Source: Syngnathus acus
Taxonomy: Eukaryota > Chordata > Actinopteri > Syngnathiformes > Syngnathidae
NCBI RefSeq assembly: GCF_901709675.1
Contig: NC_051094.1
Span: 12,024,501 to 12,088,500, forward strand
Direction of reading: 5' to 3'
DNA: 64,000 nt
Shown: positions 24,701-36,800 of the stretch, piece after piece
How positions within the stretch are numbered: position 1 is the stretch's first letter
Layout: every line of letters starts with the position of its first letter
Made by a program: the position numbers and the translations under genes
The notes under the pieces: generated by a model
What the model saw: the letters and a program-made list of their open reading frames with translations, nothing else
Databases searched by the model: none
Told to the model about the DNA's origin: nothing

Positions 24701-27384
24701 TGAAAACTTTTGTTGCAGGATAATTCATGCAGGACCATGTCAGACGCGCAGAGTCCAACTCTTGCAACAGCTTCCCGCACCAACCATGGCAATAAATCCT
24801 CCAACAAAAATGGGCAATTTAAAAGGTCAGAACAAGTTGTTATTGTTGTGGTGCCAATAGTTAGAAGAGTGAGATTATTTGATTTAATAAATCATTAAAT
24901 GTTTGCTTCATTAACTTTCTGTGTATATTGAATGTCCAGATCACAGAACATTGGCAGACTGTCTGGCATTTTGCTTAAAGCTGCATTTGGAGCTCAACTT
25001 CTTGAACCGAGAAGTAATGAAAGTCTCTGCTATGAAAAGACCATGGATATCGCAGGTAGTAGTCGCCTTAATTTTAATTCAACCAGAAATTTTCCGTCGT
25101 TGTAGTATAGTCCAGGCACAGACCACAATAGTATGTCCAAGAATTACTTGTTGGTGTGTGGCAGTTTTGTCCTTTACACTTGACTTATTCGAACTTATAG
25201 CACCACTTACTGGCTGTCACGCAGTACTTGCTTCATCGGGGAGCTCACCAACTGCAGTCTTCTCCTTGGGTTCTCCTGCTATTGGAAACACTCCTCCTGA
25301 CACTATGTTCCCAAGGATGCTGTCAGGTAATTGATGAGTGAATGTAATTTGGCTTTTTGCCATGGATATTTGTATAATTTTCCCTATAGTTGGTTGGCCT
25401 CCAACAAGGTTAATCATCAAAACAAAGATGCCCAGAATAGAAATGATTGAAAAGGCCCCAGTGTCACATATCGTGAGCTAATAATGTAGGCAACAGTTTG
25501 GGTTACCTACAAAATATTCATAGAAATTAGTACCTAAATTGCGGTACTATTTTCAGTATAGGAATGGTCTTGGCATGTTGATATGCCAAAATTAACTAAT
25601 GAATCAGAAAAGAAAACATTATAAAAATTTAAAAATAAATTAATCAGAATTGTCCCATGTTATTATGGAAAAAGACTCTTTTTGAGTGGAAGAGCTTATA
25701 GGCCTTCTCCCCTTTTTGTTTTTATTTCTTTATTATAGTGTGTTTTATTATCTTTATAAGGCATTATATCTTTTTTTAACCACACACTATATAAAAAGGT
25801 CAGTATAATTTAGTTTTGGAGCTGGAATGGATTTATTGTATTATCATTTATTTCAATAGGAAACATTACCTCAATTTACCACTGTTTACATATCATATTT
25901 GGAACTCAGTCACCATTAAACATAAAATACTAGCTCCTGATTGTAATGCATTTGTCCAAGTATTGTAAAGTAATCTGTTAACAAAAACCTTATACCAATT
26001 ACAAACTATTTATCGCTTGAGCTGTGTACTTTTTAATGCAGGCTCACCCAACTGCATTACCACAGCCTTGTTGCTCAACAGTCCCCTTCGTTATCAAAGA
26101 AGCTGTAAAAGCAATGAGACTGAATCTATGGATGTTACTCCGCACTGCAGTTTGGCCTTTCATCCTCCTGAGCTCCCCGAAGATACATTGATGGAGGTAT
26201 ACATCCCTTTGGTGAATATTTGGTGAAAGGCTGCGAGTTATTATGTCACCGAGGTAACTGACCATGCAACTGAACTTTCTTTAGTCACAAACCTTTATGC
26301 ATTTGATTATTCCACAGCAGGTCCATACAGATGCCCTGGGTGACCTCCAGTTCATATTGGCTTTTGTGCACTGTATCATGGAATTGGCTTCTTCGAAGGA
26401 CCCGGTTCTGGATGCCATTAGCAGCCCCGAGGTTTCCTTTCTAGAACACAGTCTGTTGACAGACCAAATCAGCCTCTTAAGTCGAGACTGGAGGTCAGCA
26501 AATTTATTTGACCATTTTCGTAATACACTCTTCTCCTGGCATTTAACTGAGCATGCTTTCTGGTGTCATGTTCTCCTTGTAGCTGTGCAGAACAGTTACT
26601 GTTGTATATGAAAGCAGTAGAGACTCTGTCCGCGGCTCTGCATAATGCCAAAGAAAATATTCAGCAAGGTCGACTGCTTCCTTCATCCACAGTCAAACAA
26701 GGTGAAATTACCTTTGGTGTTGTGACAATCATTACATCTGTGTCAATAGCTTCCTTTATGTGTTCGACATAAAGTCATGTAAGAATATGTCATTGAGCCT
26801 GCTCATAATAATAATGTTGTAATATTGTGTTTTTCCTGAATTTAGTGATCAAGAAGTTGAATGAGTTGTACAAGAGCTGCATTGCATGCTGTCGCTCCAT
26901 GAGTGATCGGCTGCAAACATTTTTGACGGACAAGCAGAAGCTAATGGATCGCTTCAATGGACTCACAGCAGAGAAGCTCATCTATTGCCACACTGTGCAG
27001 ATGGTGAGATCCCCTCTCACTCCCACATGATGTGCAGCATGTACCGCTCATTTTGCATCACTGTTTCAGCCTTGTTGTGTTTAAAATTGCTTTCAGGTAC
27101 AATCTGCAGCTTTAGATGAGATGTTCCATTGTAATATAGAAGTAGTCCAGCGATACCATAAAGCTCTTCTGCTTCTGGAGGGTTTGTCCCGATTCATCAC
27201 GGAGGAAAAGGACATTGACAATATTGAACGATGTATGTACAAACAAGATCATATGTTCTCTTCATTGCAATGTTACTTTTTCAGTAAGCCATTGATGCTG
27301 GGCCTTATTGTTATTACAATGGCGTTATCTGTTTTCCCAGGCAAGCAGTGTATCGAACGACGCATCTCTGCTCTGCAAACATAG
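17521..27384 (+). CDS. ulk1: Unc-51-like autophagy-activating kinase 1
   Basis: Ser/Thr kinase that starts autophagy with ATG13, FIP200 and ATG101, under mTORC1 and AMPK control. Twenty-seven in-frame exons give about 898 residues, shorter than human ULK1 (1050) because the disordered middle is compact; the exon number is similar. Exons: 17521-17610, 17684-17776, 18126-18167, 19079-19111, 19200-19236, 20375-20548, 20639-20712, 20794-20895, 21639-21697, 22470-22552, 22734-22784, 22872-22960, 23046-23202, 23293-23353, 23830-23922, 24055-24171, 24254-24381, 24495-24595, 24719-24825, 24940-25055, 25225-25326, 26042-26196, 26318-26493, 26583-26701, 26846-27003, 27097-27232, 27341-27384. Synteny with ep400 and the [11 protein letters not shown] tract favour ULK1 over ULK2. 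Whether it is a fish a or b copy cannot be decided here. Confidence 0.95.
18743..18780. repeat. (C)n followed by (AC)n microsatellite
   Basis: About twenty C followed by about nine AC units, in a ulk1 intron. This is a likely sequencing and length-polymorphism hotspot. Confidence 0.9.
20075..20145. repeat. TCGATTATT-type fish dispersed element fragment
   Basis: ACTCGATTATTAGAATAGTTG followed by a TTGATTAATTTGATAATTGATT-like stretch, a pattern seen in many fish introns. Only a fragment is recognisable, and no terminal repeats were found. Confidence 0.4.
23480..23725. repeat. ACCGATACC-rich repeat relic in ulk1 intron
   Basis: Several copies of the words ACCGATACCA, AATACCGATACC and TATCGATACCAGTA, ending near GACCATCCCTAA. 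Similar words occur at 45.1-45.4 kb in an ep400 intron. It looks like a degraded non-autonomous DNA transposon of fish, perhaps hAT-like; the class is inferred from memory and not from intact ends. Confidence 0.45.
24670..24703. repeat. (TTTG)n microsatellite next to an acceptor
   Basis: About eight TTTG units ending some 15 bp before the ulk1 exon starting at 24719, so it overlaps the polypyrimidine tract of that acceptor. Confidence 0.85.
26042..27384 (+). other. ulk1: ULK1 C-terminal EAT/MIT-type domain
   Basis: Residues from about 690 to 898, introduced by the conserved [11 protein letters not shown]. Tandem helical repeats follow: [47 protein letters not shown] and QSAALDEMF, with the ending [11 protein letters not shown]. 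In the family this part binds ATG13 and membranes. It is the most conserved part outside the kinase and is free of stops or frame breaks. Confidence 0.92.
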
Positions 27385-28074
27385 CAGTGCCAGTGTTGTA
27401 GTACTGCCTTCACAGAACCCGTGTTGTCATTCCTCATTCACCTCATTGCAATGTAGAGGATAGATTCTCCCGTTGACATCCACGAGCACTTTTATTTTTT
27501 TCAAGGGAATGACCACTGGAGTGCCTGCTCCAAGCACACAGTCCAGCATCTAAAATCTTGACATGTGCACACAAGACTGGACTTTCTTGAATCTGATCTT
27601 GAAGTGAGAATTTGTAACAATGATTTGTTTGATGAGACCGATGCTACGCTCATTACTTGTTACGTATCTTTTGTTTATGTGTGTTTTGCACATAGATTTG
27701 TCTGATTTTAGGTCATACTTGAAACTAAAGTTATGATTTGGGGTGTTTACTCTAAAGTTAACTGACAGACAGGAGTGGAAAAATGCTGAATGACCAACTA
27801 TTATAACGGTGCCTTGTTCAAGTGGGATTGTCACCTGATGTGTCTGATAACATTTAGAACAATTTTAATTGAAAATGAGAATGATACATTGTTACTTTTA
27901 TTGTTATGCAAGTGGTAATGTTATGTTTAGATTTGGTGCATGGCACATATTTTTGTATGTGTAAATTTTCATTAGAGTTTGACTTTATAGATGTACGTAC
28001 TGTGTAGAAAAATACTTTGCTGATAAGTTAATGTAGTGGTGTATGATTCTTGTGCAAAACGTGTGAAGAATAAA
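27385..28074 (+). other. ulk1: ulk1 3' untranslated region
   Basis: Runs from the TAG stop to the AATAAA at 28069-28074. It is AT-rich, with no coding continuation and no recognisable repeat. Confidence 0.7.
28069..28074 (+). terminator. ulk1: ulk1 polyadenylation signal
   Basis: A canonical AATAAA about 690 bp after the stop, followed by a T-rich stretch as expected for a downstream element. Confidence 0.75.
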
Positions 28075-28379
28075 GACGCATTTGAGTTGTTTTATATTTC
28101 TACTGTTTTTGAATGGTGTGTCAGCTTCGTAAAAGCAAGCTGTTAAAGCTTGTAATCACTCTAAATTTGTAACGATTTACTGAGGGGAAACGCCAAACAC
28201 AATTTTGATTCACTCACGTCACGTTTAATTAACATAATATACAATGTCATGGGCACAAGCTCCCATCATTTGGTACCTCTCCGGTGTTTTGAATAATCAA
28301 AAACGCCCGAATCCCATGCGTGATGCGATGGCAAACACAAACATTATTCGCTATTTATTTAAAAAAAAAAAAAAAATAC

Positions 28380-29456
28380 CTTAAAATACGTGCACAAAAT
28401 GTATATAAAATATAAACAACGGCAAATTATTCTCGCCCTCAACTTCCTGTACAACGGAACTACAACCGGGTTAAGCCATGGGTCACTCCGGTCGCCATGT
28501 TGCTCAATGAAATTAGCTTCCAACATTGAATATCCGTTAGCAATATTGTTACATTCATATACGCCGTATAATGTTTGTTACTACATCAGTCTTGTTATAA
28601 AATGACGTAGGTAATATTAAACGACGAAAGAAGACCCGTAACATGTAAGTAATGTAGCATATACGGTTTAATATATTCTTCGTAAATGTTGGCCTTCTAG
28701 CAATAACAAGCTAATACTCTTAGCTTTTGCTAGCTCGCTCACCGTAGCGAGGGTATTTGTGTGGGCAGAAATAGCATTGTACCAGGTCTGGCCATACATT
28801 ATGTACAGTGTATATAGTGTAGATATTATAACTATCGTTGAATCTTTACTATCAGAGTTGGCAGACATGCAGGTTTAATAATAGAAGTACATGAAGTGTT
28901 CGCCGGGTGGCTAGCGCTAACGTTACGCCCCTGAGCGATTTCGTTATTTTGACAGAAGATCTACCGTAGGACACTTAACTCTGACATTGTTAGTATTCCG
29001 AATCAATATTGTGTCCAGCCTATGGTGACTTATCATGGAAATTTAAATGCATTATTGGCTATTGCAAGTAAAATAAAAATATATATACATACATATAACG
29101 TTATTTCATATCTCTCCTATGCAAGTTTATTGCAGTTATTAAATTGTGGGGCCTACAGTATAAGTGGATTTATCGAGGCAACAAGTTTCACCTTTCACGC
29201 AAAATCTACTTTCAATGAGACTCAAATGAACTGTCGGTATTTGATGTAATACAGTATGTTGGATGCTGTTGAAGACGTGCAGCACAGTATTCTGGTTACA
29301 ACAACGCTTTCAAGATTTACTAATATTAAGCACATAATTCCATTTTAAAAGCTAAATTGTCATGAATATAATCTGACATTTACATCGGAACAACATAAAA
29401 TCCTTCAAATGTACATTTTTGAGTTTTCTGATTCTTTTCCCTACCTTTCTCGACAG
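28380..29456 (+). promoter_or_regulatory. ep400: ep400 promoter, probable non-coding exon 1 and first intron
   Basis: No TATA box is evident. An ETS-like CTTCCTG (28443) and a YY1-like CGCCATGTTG (28494) lie close together, as in many housekeeping promoters. A good 5' splice site (GTAAGTAATG at about 28644) would end a non-coding first exon; its acceptor partner is the CGACAG at 29451-29456. The intron between shows nothing recognisable. The start site and exon 1 are inferred. Confidence 0.5.
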
Positions 29457-29487
29457 ATTGAGAGAGGTAGTGTAAGAGTGTCACGCA

Positions 29488-32400
29488 ATGCACCATGGAA
29501 GTGGGTCGCAGAATATTCAACGACAACTCCAAAGACCCAAGTCTGTCAGTGCCTCAGAAGCTGAGGATCATCAGCAGCAAGCAACCATGGCAGCTTCACA
29601 GCAACAAACTACTGTTGCTCACCCTCAGTCACCCGTGACCACGTTTTCTTCTGCTGCCAGCCCATCAGCTCCCCAATCTCCCAATTATCAGATAATCATG
29701 AGTCGCAGCCCAGTGACTGGTCAGAACATGAACATCACTTTACAAAATGTGGGACAAATGGTGACTGGCAACCAGCAGATCACCCTAACTTCGCTTCCCC
29801 TGCAAAACCCGGCGTCCCCCGGCTTCCAGCATACGACACCACAATGGAGGTTTGAGCATGCGCCGTCATCCTACATCCAGGTCACGTCGCCTTTACCCCA
29901 ACCCATGCAGCCGCAAAGTCCCACCCAGCATAGCCCAGTCTCACTGCAAGGCGTCACAAGGCCTGGAGCCCCCTCAGCTGCCCTTGGTGTGTGCGGGCAG
30001 AGCCCGACACGGTTTGTTGAGGCAGGTATGGTAGTGCGTCAAATCAGTTTAGGCAGTCCATCGGGAACGGGTCATTTTGTATACCAGGATGGCACAGCGC
30101 TGGCCCAGATCACACAGGGGACACCTGGTCCAATTCAACTGTCTTCACCAGGTGCACCAGGTTCAGTTAGGGAACGCCGTCTTTCTCAGCCTCACTCACA
30201 GACCGGAGGCACCATTCACCATCTTGGACCTCAAAGTCCCGTGGCTACCAGTACTGCTCTCTCCACTTTGGGCAGCCCTGGACACATTACCACTTCTAAC
30301 CTACCTCCACAGATCAGCAGCATCATACAAGGAAAGCTCGCACGCCCTGTGATATTTGATAAGATTTCACAGGGAGTAGTTGCTGCGGTTGGATCCTCAC
30401 CCACGGCATCTTTTACGATCCCTTCCACCCTCCCATCCTCCAGCCCCTCACTCACCAGCCCCTCCCAAGCAAATACCAACAATCCACTTGCGGCGACCAA
30501 CACTGCAGTAGGCACTGTTAAAAAACTGGTTCCAAAGAGGTTAGAGGAGATTCCTCCTTCTACTCCAGAGATTGCCCAGCTACGCAAACAGTGCTTAGAG
30601 CACCATGCCAAGAAGATGGACAGTTTAAAGGAGGTGTTCAAGGAATACCTCATAGAACTCTTCTTTCTTCAGCATCTTCAAGGAAACATGATGGACTACT
30701 TGGCTTTCAAAAAGAAGCCTTGTGTTCCTTTATATACTTACTTAAGACAGAACGACTTGGATCTAGAAGAGGAGGAGGAAGAGGAGGAACAATCTAAGGT
30801 TATCAACGATGAGGTAATGCGTTAGCCAGCTTTGACTGCTAACCTTTTCTTTCTTTCCTTGAATAGCGCTCCTTTAAAACTTTTTGCTTCTCTCAGGTAA
30901 AAGTTGGCACAGGAAAAGATGGCCAAGCAGTGACACCTGTTGCCATAGCAACACAGCTTCCTCCCAATGTGTCTGCAGCGTTCTCTGCCCAGCAGCAATT
31001 TCAGGTAATAAATGCAATCCTTATGTGACACATCGTCTGCGACGGATTATGGATAGCCAACAAGGACATCTCCCTTGAATTTCCCGTGGGACAGGGTCTC
31101 CAAGGGCCAGCTGGCACGCTTGCCAACCCCGCTGAGATGGATGCCTTCAAGAGGCAACAGGCGATGGTGCAAGCAGGTAGGGCGAGGATCCAAAACTCCT
31201 GTCTGTCGCTATTTTCCCCCGTTTGCTTTGGTTTTTGTTCTTTTTCTTTTCTCCCTTTAATTGCTTCTGCTTTTAGATATTTGGCATCCTCTACTAGCGC
31301 TCTATGTTGAAGTATTTTCTTCGAGGAAGGCGAGTTGGCCTGTGAGGTCTTCCGAAGGTCATTGCCCTGTGCAGAGTACTTGTTTTCCCCCGTTATGAGG
31401 GTATTGTGTGTTTTAAATCCCAGATCAGGCTAAAAGATCCCGGATTGACGTTGGTCGCCATGGGCTGATTTTCCAGCATCCTGGTGTAGCTCCTTTAGGA
31501 TCGCCTGGCGTGCCACTCCAACAGCTTATGCCAACTGCGCAAGGTAGGGGTGCTACAACGAGGCCCTCCCTTCTTCTCATGCCGCTGGATGATTCCCTTT
31601 CTACACATGAAGAAGACTTAAGTATCTGAGCCAAAACGGTCACCTTTGACAAATAAACTTCGGGCAGCATCATTCAGCCGATCCTTCAGATGCTGGATTT
31701 CTCAGCAGTCCTTCCTCAGGAAATGCAGGCTTAGTTCTACTACACTCTGAACTCTCAACTCTGTCAGGATGAAATGGGAAGAAGATTTTCCAACTGTGAA
31801 GAATAGTCATCACACACTGGGAAGATGCCTTGTCTTTTCATTTTCCTTTTGTCGTGTTCTGGGCCATCCTTTGTTATCCATTTCTTTCTCTTTTTTTTTT
31901 TTAATTTTGTTTTTTGACTGACTGTCATGTGATGATGGCTTTTTTTTTTTTTGGTGGGTGGGTTAAACTGCAGTTGGATCTAAGAAAGTGGGAACCTGGT
32001 GGGAATGAGCACACTTTCTTGTGGGTTTGCCCTCTGAATGACTCCATTTGATGTCACCCTGTCTTTTGGTTTCCCATTGCCAAGTCTTTCACTCTCCAGT
32101 TGTACATGCATCAACAAGGTCTCGAAGTCATCCTTCCGAAACCTTTTCATGTTTCTCATGGTCACATTGAGTTGATTTCCCTTCATGTTACTTCATGGCA
32201 TTTTGTTCTGACTTGGCTTCTTTCCCTCAGTCTAAGTAGGAGGGGAATCATATGGAGGACTTGTGTTCAGCGGACAGGTTTTTGCGATTGTGATGGTGTG
32301 GGTGTGTCAGGGCCGGGTGTTGGTGGTGAGACGTGCAGGGAGGTAAGGCAGGCGCTGCTTTAGATTGCACAGCTCCGCTCAGGCCCGCTGTCTGCAAAAC

Positions 32401-33830
32401 CCAGTGTTTGTCTTTTCGCTCATCTCTGTGCTTTGCTGCTATATGAGGCATTCAGATGCCTTGAGTACTGCTAGAATGACATCGCTTTCATGCATGTGAA
32501 ACATGCCGTTTTTGTGCATCTGCTTTGTATTTTGAGTTTCCCTTTTCCTTTCGCTGTCTTTTTGTTGGTGTGTAATTTTCCTTTACCTTTTAAACATCTT
32601 TACTCTTTCAAAATCTCTCTGCATCTATAGTTTTTGACATTTTAAGTACCATATTCAACATGAAATGCAATATTTTGATTTTGCATTAATCTATGTAATG
32701 TTTTGTTTGAGAGACATGTAGATGACCACATTAATTTCATTTCCTCTGTAATCATTTTGCCGTATTAGTTTATCATCAGGAAGTAGTATACTTCTGTTCA
32801 ATCAAGTTCATCTATTTCATTTGGCGCTGTTCTCAGGAGCTCCAATTAAAAACATGAAATTATGATTTCATTCACCATTGGCTTCTATTATTCAGGAAAA
32901 GCTAAGCCAAACACCAGTATTCAATTCAAATCGATATTCTAGCAAGAGCAGACATTTTCAGGTCACTAAGGAAATACAAACATCTTTGTTTCTTTTTACA
33001 TCACTCCCTTGTTTGTTCTATAATTTGTTTTTAATGTGTCTAGGCGGGATGCCGCCTGCACCGCAACTGGTCCAGATTGCAGGACAGAAGCAGAATCAAC
33101 AACAATATGACCCATCCAAAGGACCTCCAGTGCAGAATGCAGCTAGCCTACATACGCCACCCCCTCAGCTGCCAGGCAGATTGCCACAAGGAGCCCTCCC
33201 TATGACTGGCCCCCCAGTGACGCTGTCCCAGCAGGCTCCGATTGTGGAGAGCACAGTCCAACCTGGTGGTCAGCTCCAAGCGCAGGTGAAAGTGCAGACA
33301 GGTGGCCCAATCATGGCATCAGTAAATCCCCACACACAACTCCAGGCCCAGCTCCAACATCAGATGCAGTCAGGTCTGCATATCCAGTTGCCTCCCCAGC
33401 AGCAGCAAAACCAGACAATGCTACCCTCAGGGCAAGCGGTCAGTCTGCCTGAAGACATGCATATGCACTTTGCACTTGCGTTCGCTTTTGAATCATGATG
33501 CAATCTTAAGATTTGTTTCCTTCCCCGTAGACGGTGACTCTTGGTCGTCCTGGTGCGGAGTCAGCTCAACCCATTCAAAGGAATATGACCAACTCAATAT
33601 CGCTCTCCTCCATGTCGTCTACTTCTGTTCCGACTTCTAATTGTGTTCCCACCACTCAACCAACAAGTCCTCTGCGCCCTCCTGCTACCAATACAAACCC
33701 AAGCACCCAGTCCAAACTGGCAGGAACCAATGGTTTTTCCGGCATCAAAACGAGCGGCTTTGGTCAAAGCGCGACCATGCAGTCATCGCAGGAGGCTTCT
33801 CAAGATAAACAAGTTGAGCAAGCTAAACTG
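29488..33830 (+). other. ep400: EP400 N-terminal Pro/Gln/Ser-rich region
   Basis: Residues 1-777. Exons: 29488-30813 (a single 1.3 kb exon), 30897-31004, 31095-31176, 31424-31543, 33044-33438, 33531-33830. Recognisable conserved islands are [38 protein letters not shown] and the helical [20 protein letters not shown]. An acidic run of Glu follows (about 426-434), then VINDEVKV and [13 protein letters not shown]. The 1.5 kb intron at 31544-33043 holds no recognisable element. Confidence 0.92.
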
Positions 33831-36800
33831 GTAGGTTTCACGATAACATATCCGTAAGTACACTGGAATGAGCACCATAACTGAGGGGAAAAAAGTGGAA
33901 GCAAAGCCATTTAGTTAATTTTAATAGCATTTGGTTAAGCTGTAAGTCTTCATTAAGAAGTACATTAAAGCCTGCAACAGATTAAAGGCATTTCTAGTCA
34001 TGTGATGTATTCTGTTGTATTGTTATTTTGTTGTACCTTACGTAAAGTGCTTTGTTACAGCAACAGCTGTTGTGAAAGTGCTGTATAAATAGAGATGTGT
34101 TGTATTGTTATTGAAGAAAGATTTTTTTTGTTACGACTGGTTGAATGAACTTTTTAAGTACCGTAATTTTCGGACTATAAGTCGCACCGGAGTATAAGTC
34201 GCACCAGCCATAAAATGCCCAAAAAAGTGAAAAAAAACCATATATATGTATATAAATCGCTCCTGAGTATAAGTCGCCCCCCCCACCCAAACTATGAAAA
34301 AAAAACCGCGACTTATAGTCCGAAAATTACGGTAAGTCTTAAATTATCATGACAATAAAAATTTGACTTATTATTTTCTCTCCTCATCCTTAGGAGAATC
34401 AAGTGCACCAACGCATCTCTGAACTAAGAAAGGATGGCCAGTGGTCAGCCAGTAGGCTTCCCAAAGTTGTGGAGGCCTCTCGTCCAAAGTCCCATTGGGA
34501 CTACCTCTTGGAGGAGATGCAGTGGATGGCCGCTGACTTTGTCCAGGAGAGGAGATGGAAAGAAGCTGCTGCAAAGAAGGTATGAGGGAAATGTTAGAGT
34601 CTCTAGACTTCAGAATTTGAAATAGAAAGTCAAAATATCTTTTGATTCTGTTTCAGATGGCACGCACGTGTGCACGTTACCATCAAGAGCAGAGGAAAAG
34701 TGAAGAGAGGTCAAATAAAGAAAGGGAACTTCATCTTCGCCACATTGCCGGCACAATTGCCAGAGAAGTGGAATTCTTTTGGTCCAACATTGAGCAGGTA
34801 TGCTTCCTGAAATGTAATGATCAGTCATCACTCACAATTACATCCCTACCAAAATTTTAATGCGTCACTTTTTGTCAGGTTGTGGAAATTAAACTTCACT
34901 TTGAAATTAATGAAAAGAGGATTAGAGCGCTTAGTTTACAGAAAGCATCAGTCAAAGGTATGGCGTATTCAGTTCATTTTTTTTATTTTTCTATACTCAA
35001 GAAAGCATAATAAACATCATACAAACTGAAATTGTTCTTGTACCAGGTCACTCTGTTGGAGAGACACCTGATAAAGAGGTATGTTCTCTGTTTTAACACA
35101 AATATGATCATCTAAAAATCACATTTTACATCTTGTTTATATTTTTGTTTGTAGGAGCGTCACAGTGTGTATAGAAAAAGAAAATCTAATTCACCTTTGA
35201 GTGTTGAAGCGGGTATGTTTTAAACAATCAAGTTGTAATTTTTTTTTTAATTGAAATAACGTGGTGTGAAGGGCAAATTCCTAATGTAAAATTCCTGAAT
35301 ATCTTTTTTGTGTGTGTTCTAGATGAAGAGAGCACAATAGAGGAACAAGAAGTTACGGAGGGAGAAGCCGATTACAAAACAGAGTTGGTTGAGCTTGCCA
35401 AAGATGGTAATTACTCTCTATGCCTCTCTGTCCAGACCCCCCTCTGTTAGACGTTTACTGTATAAGATATTAGCATTTTTTGTTTTTACGTCACTGAACT
35501 TTAAACCATACATTTGGGAACGTAAGACATGGCCAGCAGCAGTGTAAATTTAGCCAATGTGTACAATGTACAATATATGTTGGTGTTAATGTTAGTGCAC
35601 CTTACAAAGCACTCACAATATGAGTCAGTATTCGTGTACGATCAAAATTATTTGAAGCCAACTCAGTTTTATGTTGAGACTACTTTAAATGTGACGTTTT
35701 TTTCTGTCGTAACTCTCGTCCCAAAAACATCCCTTTGTGTAGGAGAGCTACAAATCACTCTCAGCCGTTCCACTTCAATTCACATCAATACACTATCGTA
35801 TTAAAATAGAAACAACAATTTGTATGACGATTTATTTTAGGAGACGCCAGAATGCATCTTTGGCATCCATTCACATCAATAGAGTTGATTTGAGTTAAGA
35901 GCATGATCATGGCAATTAAACTTGTGAGTCAGGGTGCCATTGTATATCAAAATTCTATACAGTATTTCTTACTTGATTACTTTTTTGTAATTTTTTAGCT
36001 GAGTTGCCCCTGGATGCTTTGAGGAAGCAATATGCCGGTGCCTATGCTGACAGCTTTGAGTGGCCTCAGCCAAGTCCGTCAAGTAATCAGGATGATGAAG
36101 AGACTGAAGGTGCCAGTGTGCTCTGAAAAAATGTTTTGTTTATGTGTTTCTTTTGTTCTGTTTGTTTTTTACACATTTGGACCGAAAAAAAAGGGGGGAA
36201 AAACACAATGGTCATTGAAATAACGTAGAATCTGGCATGAGTGGAAAGTCAAAGCTTATGGGAGAATGTCTTGGATAGATGAGATTTCTTTTTTAATCCA
36301 TGCATTGTAGTCTTCTCTCTGTTTCTATTCTGTCTGCAGTTACAAGGTATTTCATTGACAATTGTGAATTATTCTTTCCTTAACAGAAGATGCCGCCACT
36401 TTTTGCAGATGTATTTATTTGTCCTTCCTTCCTTCCTAAATTTATTGCTCTGTAATTTTCAGCAATAACGTGTCCTGCAAGGAGTCCACCTGAGGCAGTT
36501 CTCATAGACTCTCTGCTTATTGTGGACCAGTTTCGTAGTCCCGACAAGACCTCTTCTTGCAATTCTGAGGGGAAAGCTGCAAGGGACATATCTGAGGTGG
36601 CTGCTGCAACCGAGCTTCTTCTGCCGAAGGGTACCCTCAAGTCCACTTCCTCGGTAAGACCCATAGACAGGTTGAACGGATCATTTCACATATTTTTGGT
36701 TGATGTTGTCATTGTTTTATTTGACTAGACTCTGACTCCGGCACCATTTCTACTACACGGCGCACTGCGAGAATATCAGCAAATTGGTGTTGACTGGCTG

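Larger units (their letters stand above)
22872..25326 (+). other. ulk1: ULK1 disordered regulatory region
   Basis: Roughly residues 280-636, rich in Ser, Pro and Thr. It opens with the [11 protein letters not shown] tract. A probable LC3-interacting motif, DYVMV (352-356), corresponds to human DFVMV. The conserved block [18 protein letters not shown] follows. The LLKAAFGAQ block in 24940-25055 matches human LLKAAFGTQ. VFSLGSP at about 614-620 aligns with the human VFTVGSP element carrying the mTORC1 site Ser757/758, so that Ser (about 619) is kept. Many short exons in mixed phases encode this part. Confidence 0.85.
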
